Assembly (NCBI GenBank): GCA_021772635.1
Contig: JAJFLP010000010.1
Span: 1 to 59,052 of the forward strand
Direction of reading: 5' to 3'
DNA length: 59,052 nucleotides
Source: Verrucomicrobiota bacterium
GTDB lineage: Bacteria > Verrucomicrobiota > Lentisphaeria > JABSQK01 > JAJFLO01
In this document: positions 1 through 8,650 of the stretch, in pieces
Layout: each line of letters begins with the position of its first letter
Numbering within the stretch: the first letter of the stretch is position 1
Position numbers and translations under genes: made by a program
Notes under the pieces: generated by a model
Told to the model about the DNA's origin: nothing
Seen by the model: the letters and a program-made list of their open reading frames with translations, nothing else
The model's database searches: none

Positions 1-139
1 TCTGCTCAAATAAACCGATTGGCTTGACTTCACATCTTAGTGAATGAAAATTCACTTTCACCGTGGCGCCTTCTCCAATCGTCTTATTATGAACGAGTTA
101 AGTTCTCTCGCGACGAATCGCGTGAATTAATCAGGCTAG
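1..139 (+). mobile_element. Family A MITE, copy A1 (left part outside window)
   Basis: This is the right-hand 135 bp of a 174-bp non-autonomous element followed by its CTAG target copy at 136-139. Base 1 corresponds to element position 40 when aligned to the copy at 58916. It carries the internal palindrome AGTGAATGAAAATTCACT and ends GTGAATTAATCAGG. Families A and B abut here: the next element begins at 141. Confidence 0.85.
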
Positions 140-140
140 C

Positions 141-240
141 CCTAAAATAAGCGAACATTCTGATACGTAATATTACTCGTTTTTCGAGGTGAAACTTCGA
201 AAGAGATTACGAGTACGATTACGAGTACGATTAAGATTTC
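141..240 (+). repeat. Family B repeat, copy B1 (right end missing)
   Basis: It starts CCTAAAATAAGCGAACATTC, shared with copies at 8514, 10211 (reverse) and 23127 (reverse). It then holds alternating hexamers GATTAC and GAGTAC around 205-235. The conserved right end seen in B2 and B4 is absent, so this copy is truncated just before the end of the gspF-like gene. Confidence 0.75.
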
Positions 241-265
241 AGCGTGCCCTTTGCCCGCAGTCTGC

Positions 266-1471
266 CTAAAAGCTCGATTGAATATCTAACACTGCCAAAA
301 ACAGCAGGAGTACGATAGTACCGACCATCCCGCCGAGGAAAATAATTACCAGCGGCTCGAACCAGGATAGGGCGCGTTTTATTATGTGGCGCAGTTCGCT
401 GTCATAACGATCTGCCACCCTGGCTAACATCTCATCTGTCGCACCGGTTTCCTCCCCCACGGCAAGCATGCGAATTACCAACGGTGGGATATACTGGCTA
501 CGGCCCAGCGCCGAAGATAATCGTTCTCCACGCCGAAGTTCCGCTGCCAGCCCGGCAATAGATTGCTGTATTTTCGAGTTCTGCAGAACTTTTGCTGAAA
601 TGGATACCGTATCCAGGAGATGTACACCGCTTTTCATAAGGATCGACATTGTTCGGACTTGTCGACCGATGTTTGATAATATAACAATCCGGCTCAGCAG
701 CGGAAGCTTTAAGACTATGCCATCCCAAGCTTCCCGCACGCGACCATCTTTTCCTGCTTGCTGAATAAGGACGGCGAGGAGGATCAGCAAAATGCAACCG
801 CCCCACCAGTAACCGCGCATAAGCTCCGACAAATCGAGCAAGAACTGCGTTGCGTCCGATGGTGTTCTGCCCGTACTCTGTATTACCCGCGAAAATTTCG
901 GGACAACGACCCCAAGCAGCACCGATACGACGCCGACGCAGACAGCAACGACGAACAACGGGTAAATTGACGAGGAAATCAAAAACGCCTTCATCTCTTT
1001 CGTCATGCTCAGGTAATCGCGCAATTGTCCGAGGACTTGAGGTAGCGCACCTGCCTCTTCTCCCGCCTCGACGATACTCGAATACATCTTCGGGAAAATA
1101 CGGTTGCGATCACGAATCAGCTGTGAGAACTTTCGACCTTCGTGTAAACCGCGGCGCAATCCCGAAATGACCTCTCTCTCCTCGCGATTATCCCCCGTAT
1201 CTTCCACGATTGCCAAGGCTTTCTCAAGCGGGATTTCTGCCTGTAATAATGGTACCAGGCGATCCGTAAAGTCCGCGACGTCAAACCGCCGTCGGAAGGT
1301 CCAGCTCAGAGACGGGCCTTCGGACGAACTGTCACTTTGGCCCATATACTCAATCGGTATAAGGCCGCGTACCTGCACGCGCCTGGTTGCGTCCGCCTGG
1401 TTATCGCCCTCGATCAGGATTTCCTGTATTTTGCCCGCGTTGTCTGAGGTTTTAAACTTATGCAGTGGCAC
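266..1471 (-). CDS. Type II secretion / type IV pilus inner-membrane platform protein (GspF/PilC family)
   Basis: The 401-residue protein has the usual family layout. A short N-terminal segment (residues 1-60) is followed by a first T2SSF domain with the GEEAGAL motif (about 65-190), two membrane segments near 165-195 and 222-242, a second T2SSF domain containing GEETGA (about 268-370), and a final membrane segment near 372-397. In type II secretion and pilus systems this protein is the inner-membrane platform that couples the cytoplasmic ATPase to pseudopilus assembly. No ATPase (GspE/PilB), pilin or secretin gene is next to it. It lies 3 nt downstream of the DUF6941-like gene and is probably co-transcribed with it. 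Which of the two systems it serves cannot be told from sequence here. Confidence 0.92.
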   Translation of the reverse strand: MPLHKFKTSDNAGKIQEILIEGDNQADATRRVQVRGLIPIEYMGQSDSSSEGPSLSWTFRRRFDVADFTDRLVPLLQAEIPLEKALAIVEDTGDNREEREVISGLRRGLHEGRKFSQLIRDRNRIFPKMYSSIVEAGEEAGALPQVLGQLRDYLSMTKEMKAFLISSSIYPLFVVAVCVGVVSVLLGVVVPKFSRVIQSTGRTPSDATQFLLDLSELMRGYWWGGCILLILLAVLIQQAGKDGRVREAWDGIVLKLPLLSRIVILSNIGRQVRTMSILMKSGVHLLDTVSISAKVLQNSKIQQSIAGLAAELRRGERLSSALGRSQYIPPLVIRMLAVGEETGATDEMLARVADRYDSELRHIIKRALSWFEPLVIIFLGGMVGTIVLLLFLAVLDIQSSF

Positions 1472-1474
1472 GAA

Positions 1475-1897
1475 TTAATCGTCCTTTGACTGTTTTTCAT
1501 TCGGCTTCTTGTGCATGATGAAAATGCGTCTCATCATCACCGGGACGTTATCGACCTTGAACTCCATCCAGTGCTCGCCCTCGTTTCTAAAGGTCACTCC
1601 CTGGACATTAAATACGAGTTCAGCAACTTGCATCGGGTTTTGAAACTGAACCTTACCTTTAACCGAGAAAACGATTTCCTCGTTAGCCTGATGACGACAT
1701 GCGACTTCGCAATCGTAGTTTCCGTGCCCGCTGGTTAACGATACGAAAATCGATAGATTCGGGTGTACACACGGTAGTTTCGCGGTGAATAGCCGGTCGA
1801 AGAGTCCGACCAAAGTCCTCTTATTTGTTTGCTTATCCTGAATAATCGTATCACAAACGAGAAGCGCTAATCCCATTGGCATTTCATGGATTGGCAT
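1475..1897 (-). CDS. DUF6941-like conserved protein of unknown function
   Basis: This is a 140-residue soluble protein with no signal peptide or membrane segment. Its N-terminal motif GLALLVCDTIIQDKQTNKRT followed by LVGLFDRLF matches my recollection of DUF6941, a small beta-rich family with no assigned function. The ATG at 1895-1897 is preceded on the minus strand by AAAGGA at good spacing, which supports this start. Its stop lies 3 nt before the gspF-like start, so the two probably form an operon. Whether it has anything to do with secretion is not known. The family assignment is from memory and moderately certain; the reality of the gene is well supported. Confidence 0.75.
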   Translation of the reverse strand: MPIHEMPMGLALLVCDTIIQDKQTNKRTLVGLFDRLFTAKLPCVHPNLSIFVSLTSGHGNYDCEVACRHQANEEIVFSVKGKVQFQNPMQVAELVFNVQGVTFRNEGEHWMEFKVDNVPVMMRRIFIMHKKPNEKQSKDD

Positions 1898-2235
1898 AGA
1901 ATTTATTCCTTTAGGAGTTTAACCCGCAATCACTCCGCGACTGCAGTGGGGCCCGTACGGACCGGAAATACAGAGAGAAACGACTTTACGGTGTCGGAGT
2001 CTTACGCGAGATACCTAATATACGGCGAAATAACAGACAAGTGCAAAGACTCTCGTGTCTCCGTTAAAGCTCCCGGCTCGGGCTCGCGACAATGAGTTTA
2101 TGACTAAACATAATATTGAAGGTTCCCGAATCAACCCCGTAAAAACGCGGGATTACCGGCGATACGCTTTTGCAGCCGCAAATCCATTTGTATGGAAAGG
2201 CAACTCAAAAATTAATCGCGCAGAGATTCGGAAGC

Positions 2236-2466
2236 ATACTGCAAGCAGTACAATTTTTGGATGACTTTGAACTAACCACGCAAGAGATATCGAACGATAT
2301 TTCGAATAGCCGTCGCTCCGCATAAGCGCGAGTCCGCTCGTGCGGACCCAAGTTGGCTTCCGCCTTCGCCTTGCGGCTAGTGCCTCCGCTGAAGCTATGG
2401 CGCTCTCGCGAAAGCGGATGGCGAGACATGATGGCCGGTTAAAAAACTCGAAGGCGGTCGATATAT
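2236..2466 (+). repeat. Family C palindromic element, copy C1 (long form)
   Basis: It begins CATACTGCAAGCAGTACAAT and ends AAACTCGAAGGCGGTCGATA. The first ~75 bp are nearly identical to copy C2 at 11887. It carries an insertion with CCGCATAAGCGCGAGTCCG-type hairpins. A related internal palindrome (TCTGCTG-TT-CAGCAGG) lies just outside at about 2481-2500. Confidence 0.7.
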
Positions 2467-2642
2467 ATTTCGATCCGTCGCTCTGCTGTTCAGCAGGAAT
2501 TTCCGCAGTCGCTTAGTTCGGTTATGGCGAGATTATGCTGACGGTAAAAAAACTTCCAGGGGATCAGTAGATTTCAGATGATTGCGGTTTAAGTTAGCTC
2601 GAATTTTCCGGGGTGAATTGATTTGTTCCAAGTCAGTTTATA

Positions 2643-2825
2643 CTAGCCTGAATTAGCCACCAGTATTCTGCTACGAGCCCTTATCATTGCTCATAATAAA
2701 ACGATTAGCTCGATTTCCCATTTCAGTGAATGAAAATTCACTTTCACTGGGATATCCTTTCTAATCGTCTTATTATAAGCATGGTAACGTCCCTCGCGAC
2801 GAATCGCGTGAATAATCCAGGCTAG
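2643..2825 (+). mobile_element. Family A MITE, copy A2 (diverged, complete)
   Basis: The element proper is 2647-2821 (175 bp), flanked on both sides by CTAG (2643-2646 and 2822-2825). It has the same CCTGAATTA start and internal palindrome as A3 and A4 but many substitutions, so it is an older insertion. The gap 1898-2948 otherwise contains copy C1 and no gene I can support. Confidence 0.85.
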
Positions 2826-2905
2826 GACTTGATCATGCATTTACTCCGGCGAGATGTCACCCTGCAGCGAGTCGCGTACGCGTTTGGTCAGGTGATCTCT
2901 TTTTT

Positions 2906-2940
2906 TCAATCGTCAATCGTCAATCATCAATAGTCAATCC
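2906..2940 (+). repeat. Five tandem heptamers upstream of carA
   Basis: Units read TCAATCG, TCAATCG, TCAATCA, TCAATAG, TCAATCC in exact 7-bp register. They end 8 bp before the carA start codon, where a ribosome-binding site would be expected. No Shine-Dalgarno motif is visible. Confidence 0.85.
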
Positions 2941-2948
2941 TTCATAGT

Positions 2949-4118
2949 ATGCCAGATTTAACCGAATATCGTACACGCTGGAAAGAACAACGCGACAAAC
3001 CTGCATTTCTTGCCTTGGAAGATGGTTCAGTGATCCGCGGGCACTCGTTTGGGGCGAATGTCGACCGGGTTGGGGAGGTCGTATTTAACACGGGCCTAAC
3101 GGGCTATCAGGAAATCCTAAGCGATCCATCCTATTGCGGGCAACTCGTTACGATGACCTATCCTGAGATCGGCAACACCGGAATAAATGCGGTTGACATG
3201 GAGTCGCGGGGTGTCTTTCTGAACGGCTTTGTGATCCACGAATTAAATCAGGGCGAAAACTGGCGGAAAGACGAGTCATTGGCGGATTTCCTGGTCCGCA
3301 ACGAGATTCCGGCGATCGCCGGAATCGATACCCGCGCGTTGACAACGAAGCTCAGAACGGTTGGAACTCTAAAGGCGTACCTGGGTGTCAGCGGCACGAA
3401 ATCACCCGAGGCTGGCATTGCCGCTGCGCGCGAGTGGGAAGGTTTAGATGGGAAGGACTACGCGTCGAAAGTATCATGTGACCAATCTTATACGTGGGAC
3501 GAAATAAGTGAGGACAGCACCTACTGGGGGCTGGGGGAAGACCGTCCGGCCATGGATCTGAAAATCGTAGCTTATGATTTCGGGATCAAGTGGAATATTT
3601 TACGACGCATGCGGTTATCCGGGATGGATGTGCGCGTGGTCCCAGCCAAAACACCGTCGGCAGACGTCCTCGAAATGAAACCGGACGGCGTCTTTTTTTC
3701 GAACGGCCCGGCTGACCCTGCGGCCGTATCTTACGCTATTGATAGCGCCAGAGCATTGATCGGAAAGGTCCCGATAATGGGTATCTGTCTCGGGCATCAG
3801 CTGCTGGGGCTTGCTTGCGATGCCACGACGTATCGCTTAAAATTCGGGCATCATGGATGTAATCATCCAGTCAAGAACCTGGAAACGGAAGGAATCGAAA
3901 TCACCTCGCAAAACCATAATTTCGCAGTCGATTGCGAGACGAGTTCTTGTAATTCACTTGAAGTTACTCACATTAATTTGAACGATAATACGGTCGAGGG
4001 AATCAAGCATAAGAGCGAGCCGATGTTTGCCGTACAGTATCATCCTGAAGCGGGTCCGGGGCCTCATGATCCGCAATACTTGTTCAAGCAGTTCCGCGAG
4101 CTGATACAAACATCTTAA
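2949..4118 (+). CDS. carA: Carbamoyl-phosphate synthase small (glutaminase) subunit
   Basis: The 389-residue protein has an N-terminal CPSase small-chain domain (about 1-150, with LEDGSVIRGHSFG and NTGLTGYQEILSDPSY) and a C-terminal class-I glutamine amidotransferase domain (about 195-385). The nucleophile is C280 in GICLGHQ, and the partner residues are H365 and E367 in QYHPEAGPGP. It releases ammonia from glutamine for the large subunit CarB in pyrimidine and arginine synthesis. carB is not in the window, so the subunits are encoded apart. The start lies right behind a run of five heptamers, without a clear ribosome-binding site. Confidence 0.97.
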   Translation: MPDLTEYRTRWKEQRDKPAFLALEDGSVIRGHSFGANVDRVGEVVFNTGLTGYQEILSDPSYCGQLVTMTYPEIGNTGINAVDMESRGVFLNGFVIHELNQGENWRKDESLADFLVRNEIPAIAGIDTRALTTKLRTVGTLKAYLGVSGTKSPEAGIAAAREWEGLDGKDYASKVSCDQSYTWDEISEDSTYWGLGEDRPAMDLKIVAYDFGIKWNILRRMRLSGMDVRVVPAKTPSADVLEMKPDGVFFSNGPADPAAVSYAIDSARALIGKVPIMGICLGHQLLGLACDATTYRLKFGHHGCNHPVKNLETEGIEITSQNHNFAVDCETSSCNSLEVTHINLNDNTVEGIKHKSEPMFAVQYHPEAGPGPHDPQYLFKQFRELIQTS

Positions 4119-4149
4119 TTATATCAAAACCACAACAAAGGAGATTGAA

Positions 4150-4758
4150 GTGAAGACTAATTTACTAAATCGACAGAATCCATTTTTCGGAGGGTTAATT
4201 GCGTTTATGCTGGTTTTCGCCGTCTCCACGGGCTTAAATTGTCAGGCAGAAGACGGAACGAAGCCATTCCAGTTGTCGCTGATCAGTCCGATTGCCTTGG
4301 TGGATGAAAGTGACTCGGTCATGGGACTAAGACTGAATCTGATATACGGCGCGAACGAGGACGTTACCGGTTTCGATCTTGGTCTAATTAACAAGACTAA
4401 TGGAACTTTGGATGGCTATAGTTTCGGCATTATCAACATTGGTGGCGGCGACGTTAACGGTGTCCAAGAGGGTATTATCAGTTTTAATACCGGAACGATA
4501 ACCGGCGGGCAAGGTGCCGCGATCTGTATTAATCAGGGAGATATCGACGGGTTTCAATTCAGCTGTTTCTTAAGTATCGCGGATTCCGTATCCGGAAGTC
4601 AATGGGGAGTTTTTAATTACGCAGAATCGCTCAGCGGATTACAGGTCGGGCTCCTGAATATCACCAACAATCTTGCTGGCATCCAGATTGGCCTGGTCAA
4701 TATTGCGACGGAAAGCGATTTCCTCAACTTCTTCCCGTTTATCAATGCCGCCTGGTAG
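4150..4758 (+). CDS. Secreted surface-repeat protein (LA_2272-like G-x-N repeats)
   Basis: This is a 202-residue protein with a cleavable-looking signal peptide (hydrophobic stretch residues 14-32, ending near CQAED). After it come short repeats of the type GFDLGLIN, GYSFGIIN, GVQEGIIS, GFQFSCF, GLQVGLLN, GIQIGLVN. This is the pattern of LA_2272-type surface-repeat proteins, which are beta-rich and of unknown function. The start is GTG with AAAGGAG 7 nt upstream. It follows carA by 31 bp and may be co-transcribed, but a functional link is unlikely. Its TAG stop is the first bases of a family C palindrome. Confidence 0.75.
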   Translation: MKTNLLNRQNPFFGGLIAFMLVFAVSTGLNCQAEDGTKPFQLSLISPIALVDESDSVMGLRLNLIYGANEDVTGFDLGLINKTNGTLDGYSFGIINIGGGDVNGVQEGIISFNTGTITGGQGAAICINQGDIDGFQFSCFLSIADSVSGSQWGVFNYAESLSGLQVGLLNITNNLAGIQIGLVNIATESDFLNFFPFINAAW

Positions 4759-4917
4759 GACTGCAAACAGTCCAATTTTGTGTAGTAATAAAGGGGCCCT
4801 TTTTTCTCAACAGCGGCTTATAATTATACTGAATCCAGTCAGGTTTTCGACAAGTTCTGAACGAATCTCTGCCTGCAATGTTAAAAGATCGTCGAATATT
4901 CAACTGCTTGCAGTTTA
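4756..4917 (+). repeat. Family C pair: palindrome at the stop codon plus a 93-bp copy (C9)
   Basis: TAGGACTGCAAACAGTCCAA at 4756 overlaps the stop codon of the preceding gene. A 93-bp copy follows at 4825-4917, starting TATACTGAATCCAGTCAGG and ending CAACTGCTTGCAGTTTA. It is the same subtype as the copies at 35325 and 40483. Confidence 0.65.
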
Positions 4918-4946
4918 AGAAATAGAACTTAGCTGTCTTTCATAGT

Positions 4947-5010
4947 AGGAGGCCGCTTCCGCGGGCGATAACGGGGTCAGATCACGTTATCCCCGAGGGA
5001 GCGGCCTCCT
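4947..5010. repeat. 64-nt imperfect hairpin
   Basis: Arms AGGAGGCCGCTTCC and GGGAGCGGCCTCCT enclose a second inverted pair, GATAACG and CGTTATC. There is no T-run on either side, so it is not a canonical intrinsic terminator. It could be an RNA structure or a mobile palindrome between the surface-repeat gene and the SNF2 gene. Confidence 0.7.
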
Positions 5011-5073
5011 ATGTTTTAGACGGTAAACAGTGCGATGTTCGGTATAGTATGATTAAAGGGTTGGTAACCTCGG

Positions 5074-7854
5074 ATGGATAAGTTGCTGGTTGAAATTGAT
5101 TTTGAGCACTCGCAGACGGACGTAATTCTGCGTTTGTTCCAATGTGTCGGTGACCAACGAATTATCCTTGGGATACAGGAAATTTATAACATCTGCCACC
5201 AGATTCGTCGTGACGCGGACTGCGATTGGATTGACGACGACCGGAGTTTCTTTCTGGAAGTTTGGCCGTTCGTAAACAAACCTGGGTTACTAAAGTCGAA
5301 TGCTCAGGTGATCAAGATTTCCCGAACCAAGTTCGATCGGGTGCTAAAGAAATGGGCGTCTGTCCCGACGCGATTCTATGATAAATCAACCGGTTTAGCA
5401 TACTCCCAAAACATACCCCGGGCCGATATCCGGATCGACCTCGAAGTAAAGGGCGACACGACACAGCTGTGCGCAATGATTGTTGTTCCTGATGGAAACG
5501 AGACGCCTTATTTTCGCGCGCGCCGGCACCCGGGGAACTCAAGAGAACCACGAGTTATAATTGATAACGTCGTACATAATTTAAGCTGTCCGGTTGATAG
5601 CCGCCTGATGAGTCAGGTATTCGGTGAAACCAACCCCATCGTTGCAACTGATAGAGTCATTGAGCATCTTCCCGTAATCCTACAGAATCGCCTCGAGCTA
5701 TTGTCCGGTCCGGCGATCGTACGTAAGACTATAAAATCTAAGGCGAGGGTCGTCCTTAAAGCGGACGGAGCGGATATTCTGATGACGATATTTCTCGGGC
5801 CGGCCGTCGCTCAGTTTATGCCGGGCGAGGCGTTAACCGCGGCGCAGTTGCGGCGCGAGGGACGTAAATTTGTGATAAGCGACTTTCTGTGCGACGACGG
5901 CGATTCGATTTCGAAATCACTCCATTCTATTTCATTAACGGCGGCGCATGGGGCGGCCTGGAAAATCCGCGGGGTCCCGGACGAGATTAATACGTTATAC
6001 AACGCAGTCCGGGAACTAGAGGGTATAGCCGAATTCGATATCGATAAAGAACTGCTCACGTTGTTCGGGGACAACAGGATTGAAGTGTCGTTTTCTGCTT
6101 GTCGGGTGAAAGGTTGGCTTGAAGTAACTATTGACTATCGGCTCGATAACGACCGACTCACTCCCGACGATATTAATTTCGTCACAACGAATGAGTGCGG
6201 AATAATTCGCACTCAAGGCGGGAAATGGCTAAGGTTGGATCAGGAACAAGTCGATGACCTCCGTGAGAAAATGTCGGACCTTCAGTTAACCGCGGGAACA
6301 CAGCGCGTTCCAGTGCCGAGCGCTGAGAATCTGGTCCGCGGATTGGCAAAGTACCCCGATCTGCGTGTACCGAAATCCACTGGTCAGGTTCTATCTGAGC
6401 TTCGTACGCAGCTGTCCACTAAACCCCCGTCGCTATCTAAATTTCTAATCGGATACCTGCGAGAGTACCAAATCACTGGAGTGGAGTTCCTTTGCAACAG
6501 AACGAAATTCGGCTTAGGCTGTCTGTTGGCTGACGATATGGGACTGGGTAAAACGGCGCAGGTTTTGGCTTACCTTAGTACGGCGATGCGCGGCAGACCT
6601 CGTGGTAATCCCGCGCTCATCGTATGTCCGGCCTCCGTTGTTTCGGTCTGGTTGAAGGAAGCCGAAACGTTGTGCCCGGACTTAAATGTTACATCATTGC
6701 AAGGTCCACCCGAAAAGCGTCGAGAGTTGCTGGCGTCCTTGGATCGCTGGGATGTATTAATTGCGACCTATGCGGTTATCAGAAATGACTTGTACTTCCT
6801 GAAAAAGATCAATTTTTTCGGCGTGATTCTCGATGAAGCGCAGCAAATCAAAAATCCGGATGCCGAGGTAACCTGTGCTGCGAAGTCGTTGGTTTCGGAA
6901 AATCATATCGCAGTTACGGGTACGCCGTTGGAAAATCGCTTGACGGAATTATGGTCCATCGTCGATTTCCTGAATCCCGGTTATCTTGGTGACGTCACTG
7001 AATTTACTCAGCGTTTCGGCAAGTCGCGACGGGGCACTCGGGAATTGGCGGAGACGATAAAACCGCTGATTTTGCGCCGATCGAAGAGAGAAGTTGCTCC
7101 CGAATTGCCGCTGCGCACGATCGAAACGCTTTATCTCCCCCTTTCGGATATTCAGCGTGAGCTGTATACCACGGAGTTAGCTATATCGAAGAACAAAATT
7201 CAACGAGCCGGAGCGGTAGATGTATTAGCTGTATTAACGCGACTGCGGCAGATTTGTTGCCACCCATCGCTGGTTCTGAACAAAGACGTGCCGCACCCAG
7301 AGTGTTCGCTAGAAACGGGCACCGCCGAATCGGATGTGGGATCGGCCAAACTGGATTGTCTGATCGACAAACTTACCGAATTAAGGGCCGAGGGACATTC
7401 AGCATTGATTTTTAGTCAGTTCACGCGTATGCTGGAAATAATCGAGGAGAGGTTAGCTCTGCTCAATATCAAGACCCACAAAATCACCGGAGCAACGCCC
7501 GGCGGTAAACGTGCCGAATATGTGCGGAAATTTCAGGAATCCGCGGACCCGGAAATATTTTTGTTGAGCCTTAAGGCGGCTGGCACCGGATTGACTTTAA
7601 CCAAGGCAGATTATGTCTTCATATACGACCCGTGGTGGAATCCAGCGGTTGAGTTGCAGGCAATAGATCGGACGCACAGGATAGGGCAGGACAAACCCGT
7701 GATCGCTTATCGACTTGTTACCGCGGGTACCGTCGAAGAGAACGTAATGCGGATGCAGGAGGTGAAGCAGCAGCTTTTCGCTGACGTGATCGACGGCGCA
7801 GAAAACTTGCCGTCGGAACTCAGCGTTGACGATCTGGTTGCGTTGATCGGTTAG
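5074..7854 (+). CDS. SNF2/Swi2-family DEAD/DEAH-box ATPase (helicase-like)
   Basis: The protein is 926 residues. The first ~450 residues are not recognisable by eye beyond a possible SWIM-less N-terminal region. The SNF2 ATPase core follows: motif I DDMGLGKT near residue 486, motif II DEAQ near 587, motif III TGTPLENRLTELWSIVDFL, then the helicase C lobe with LIFSQFTRMLEII, LKAAGTGLTLTKAD and the terminal motif QAIDRTHRIGQDKPV. Such proteins use ATP to translocate on double-stranded DNA and displace bound proteins; bacterial members are mostly uncharacterised. It stands alone, without the methylase or nuclease genes expected of a defence island. The TAG stop is immediately followed by ACAGCAAGCAGTC, a family C end. 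Confidence 0.93.
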   Translation: MDKLLVEIDFEHSQTDVILRLFQCVGDQRIILGIQEIYNICHQIRRDADCDWIDDDRSFFLEVWPFVNKPGLLKSNAQVIKISRTKFDRVLKKWASVPTRFYDKSTGLAYSQNIPRADIRIDLEVKGDTTQLCAMIVVPDGNETPYFRARRHPGNSREPRVIIDNVVHNLSCPVDSRLMSQVFGETNPIVATDRVIEHLPVILQNRLELLSGPAIVRKTIKSKARVVLKADGADILMTIFLGPAVAQFMPGEALTAAQLRREGRKFVISDFLCDDGDSISKSLHSISLTAAHGAAWKIRGVPDEINTLYNAVRELEGIAEFDIDKELLTLFGDNRIEVSFSACRVKGWLEVTIDYRLDNDRLTPDDINFVTTNECGIIRTQGGKWLRLDQEQVDDLREKMSDLQLTAGTQRVPVPSAENLVRGLAKYPDLRVPKSTGQVLSELRTQLSTKPPSLSKFLIGYLREYQITGVEFLCNRTKFGLGCLLADDMGLGKTAQVLAYLSTAMRGRPRGNPALIVCPASVVSVWLKEAETLCPDLNVTSLQGPPEKRRELLASLDRWDVLIATYAVIRNDLYFLKKINFFGVILDEAQQIKNPDAEVTCAAKSLVSENHIAVTGTPLENRLTELWSIVDFLNPGYLGDVTEFTQRFGKSRRGTRELAETIKPLILRRSKREVAPELPLRTIETLYLPLSDIQRELYTTELAISKNKIQRAGAVDVLAVLTRLRQICCHPSLVLNKDVPHPECSLETGTAESDVGSAKLDCLIDKLTELRAEGHSALIFSQFTRMLEIIEERLALLNIKTHKITGATPGGKRAEYVRKFQESADPEIFLLSLKAAGTGLTLTKADYVFIYDPWWNPAVELQAIDRTHRIGQDKPVIAYRLVTAGTVEENVMRMQEVKQQLFADVIDGAENLPSELSVDDLVALIG

Positions 7855-7932
7855 ACAGCAAGCAGTCGAATTTCTTATCGGCATCGCCCCGTGCGATTTG
7901 GCCTAAGTACTGGCGATGGGAACAACATTTAT

Positions 7933-8030
7933 TCCCACCAGTGGGTTTAATTTCCCGACGTTGCGTCGTAGTAAAGCTCTAAGAGTTCTTTGATACCTCG
8001 CGGGCTTGCCCCGATGCAGTTGATTGGAAC
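7933..8030 (+). repeat. Family D repeat, copy D1
   Basis: It starts TCCCACCAGTGGGTTTAATT, where CCCAC-CA-GTGGG is a hairpin. It continues with GTCGTAGTAAAGCTCTAAG and CCTCGCGGGCTTGC, blocks shared in the same order with 12413-12560. The rest of the gap 7855-8101 shows nothing else. Confidence 0.65.
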
Positions 8031-8101
8031 AGCGCGCGTACGGATAAATTCGAGACGAGACAAGAGGAAAAGTTTAATCATACGAACGGGGGCATAATAA
8101 A

Positions 8102-8512
8102 ATGGCACGAGCTAATCAGACATTTCATTTGCGAGATTTGGAGAAATCCCTTGGCTACGCACAAGCTGTGAGTGTTGATGATATTCTCTATATCTCCGGT
8201 TTAGTCAGTATGGATGAGAACGGCAACATACTCGACGCAAATGATTTTACGCAACAACTTCGCAATGTGTACAGTGACATTCTGCGTACGCTGCACGCCC
8301 ACGGGGCGACCTTCGAGCACGTCGTCAAAGAAGTAATTTACACGACTGATATGGACGCACTTCTTGCAGCACTGCCGATTCGAAAAGACTACTACAAACG
8401 CTATGGTTTACCCGCAGCGTCATGGGTAGAGGTGGCGCGCCTTGCGGCACCCGAGTTTCTGGTCGAGGTCGAAATCACCGCTCATATTCCGCATACGGAA
8501 ATGTCGTATTAG
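8102..8512 (+). CDS. RidA/YjgF/YER057c/UK114-family protein
   Basis: The 136 residues match the family length. Characteristic features are GYAQAVSVDDILYISG near the N-terminus, a central NVYSDILRTLHAHGATFEHVVKEVIYTTDMD, and a C-terminal PAASWVEVARLAAPEFLVEVEITA. RidA proteins form trimers and hydrolyse reactive enamine/imine intermediates released by PLP enzymes. The conserved arginine usually found in the active site (RTxxGQxxxP region) is not obvious, because the segment reads RLAAPEFLVEVE. It may therefore belong to one of the Rid subfamilies other than RidA proper. It is transcribed alone; a family B element begins 1 nt after its stop. Confidence 0.9.
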   Translation: MARANQTFHLRDLEKSLGYAQAVSVDDILYISGLVSMDENGNILDANDFTQQLRNVYSDILRTLHAHGATFEHVVKEVIYTTDMDALLAALPIRKDYYKRYGLPAASWVEVARLAAPEFLVEVEITAHIPHTEMSY

Positions 8513-8513
8513 T

Positions 8514-8646
8514 CCTAAAATAGGCGAACATTCCGATTCGTAATCTTACTCGTAATCGTAATCTTTTTGGTTTTTCGAGGTGAAATTTGAAAAGCGATTA
8601 TCGTTACGATTTCGAGTACGAAGAAAATCCAACGAAAAGTTCGCCG
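8514..8646 (+). repeat. Family B repeat, copy B2 (complete)
   Basis: 133 bp from CCTAAAATAGGCGAACATTC to AACGAAAAGTTCGCCGG. The two ends form an imperfect inverted repeat (GCGAAC-ATTC versus GCGAAC-TTTTCG). The middle holds GATTACG/GAGTACG-like hexamers and the conserved core GTTTTTCGAGGTGAAAT. Confidence 0.75.
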
Positions 8647-8650
8647 GAAT

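Noticed and set aside
141..240. GATTAC/GAGTAC runs as a CRISPR array
   Set aside because: Units are 6 bp with no unique spacers, and they recur in the same context inside family B copies.
5074..7854. SNF2 ATPase as part of a defence island
   Set aside because: No methylase, nuclease or other defence gene lies next to it; the neighbours are carA, a surface protein and RidA.
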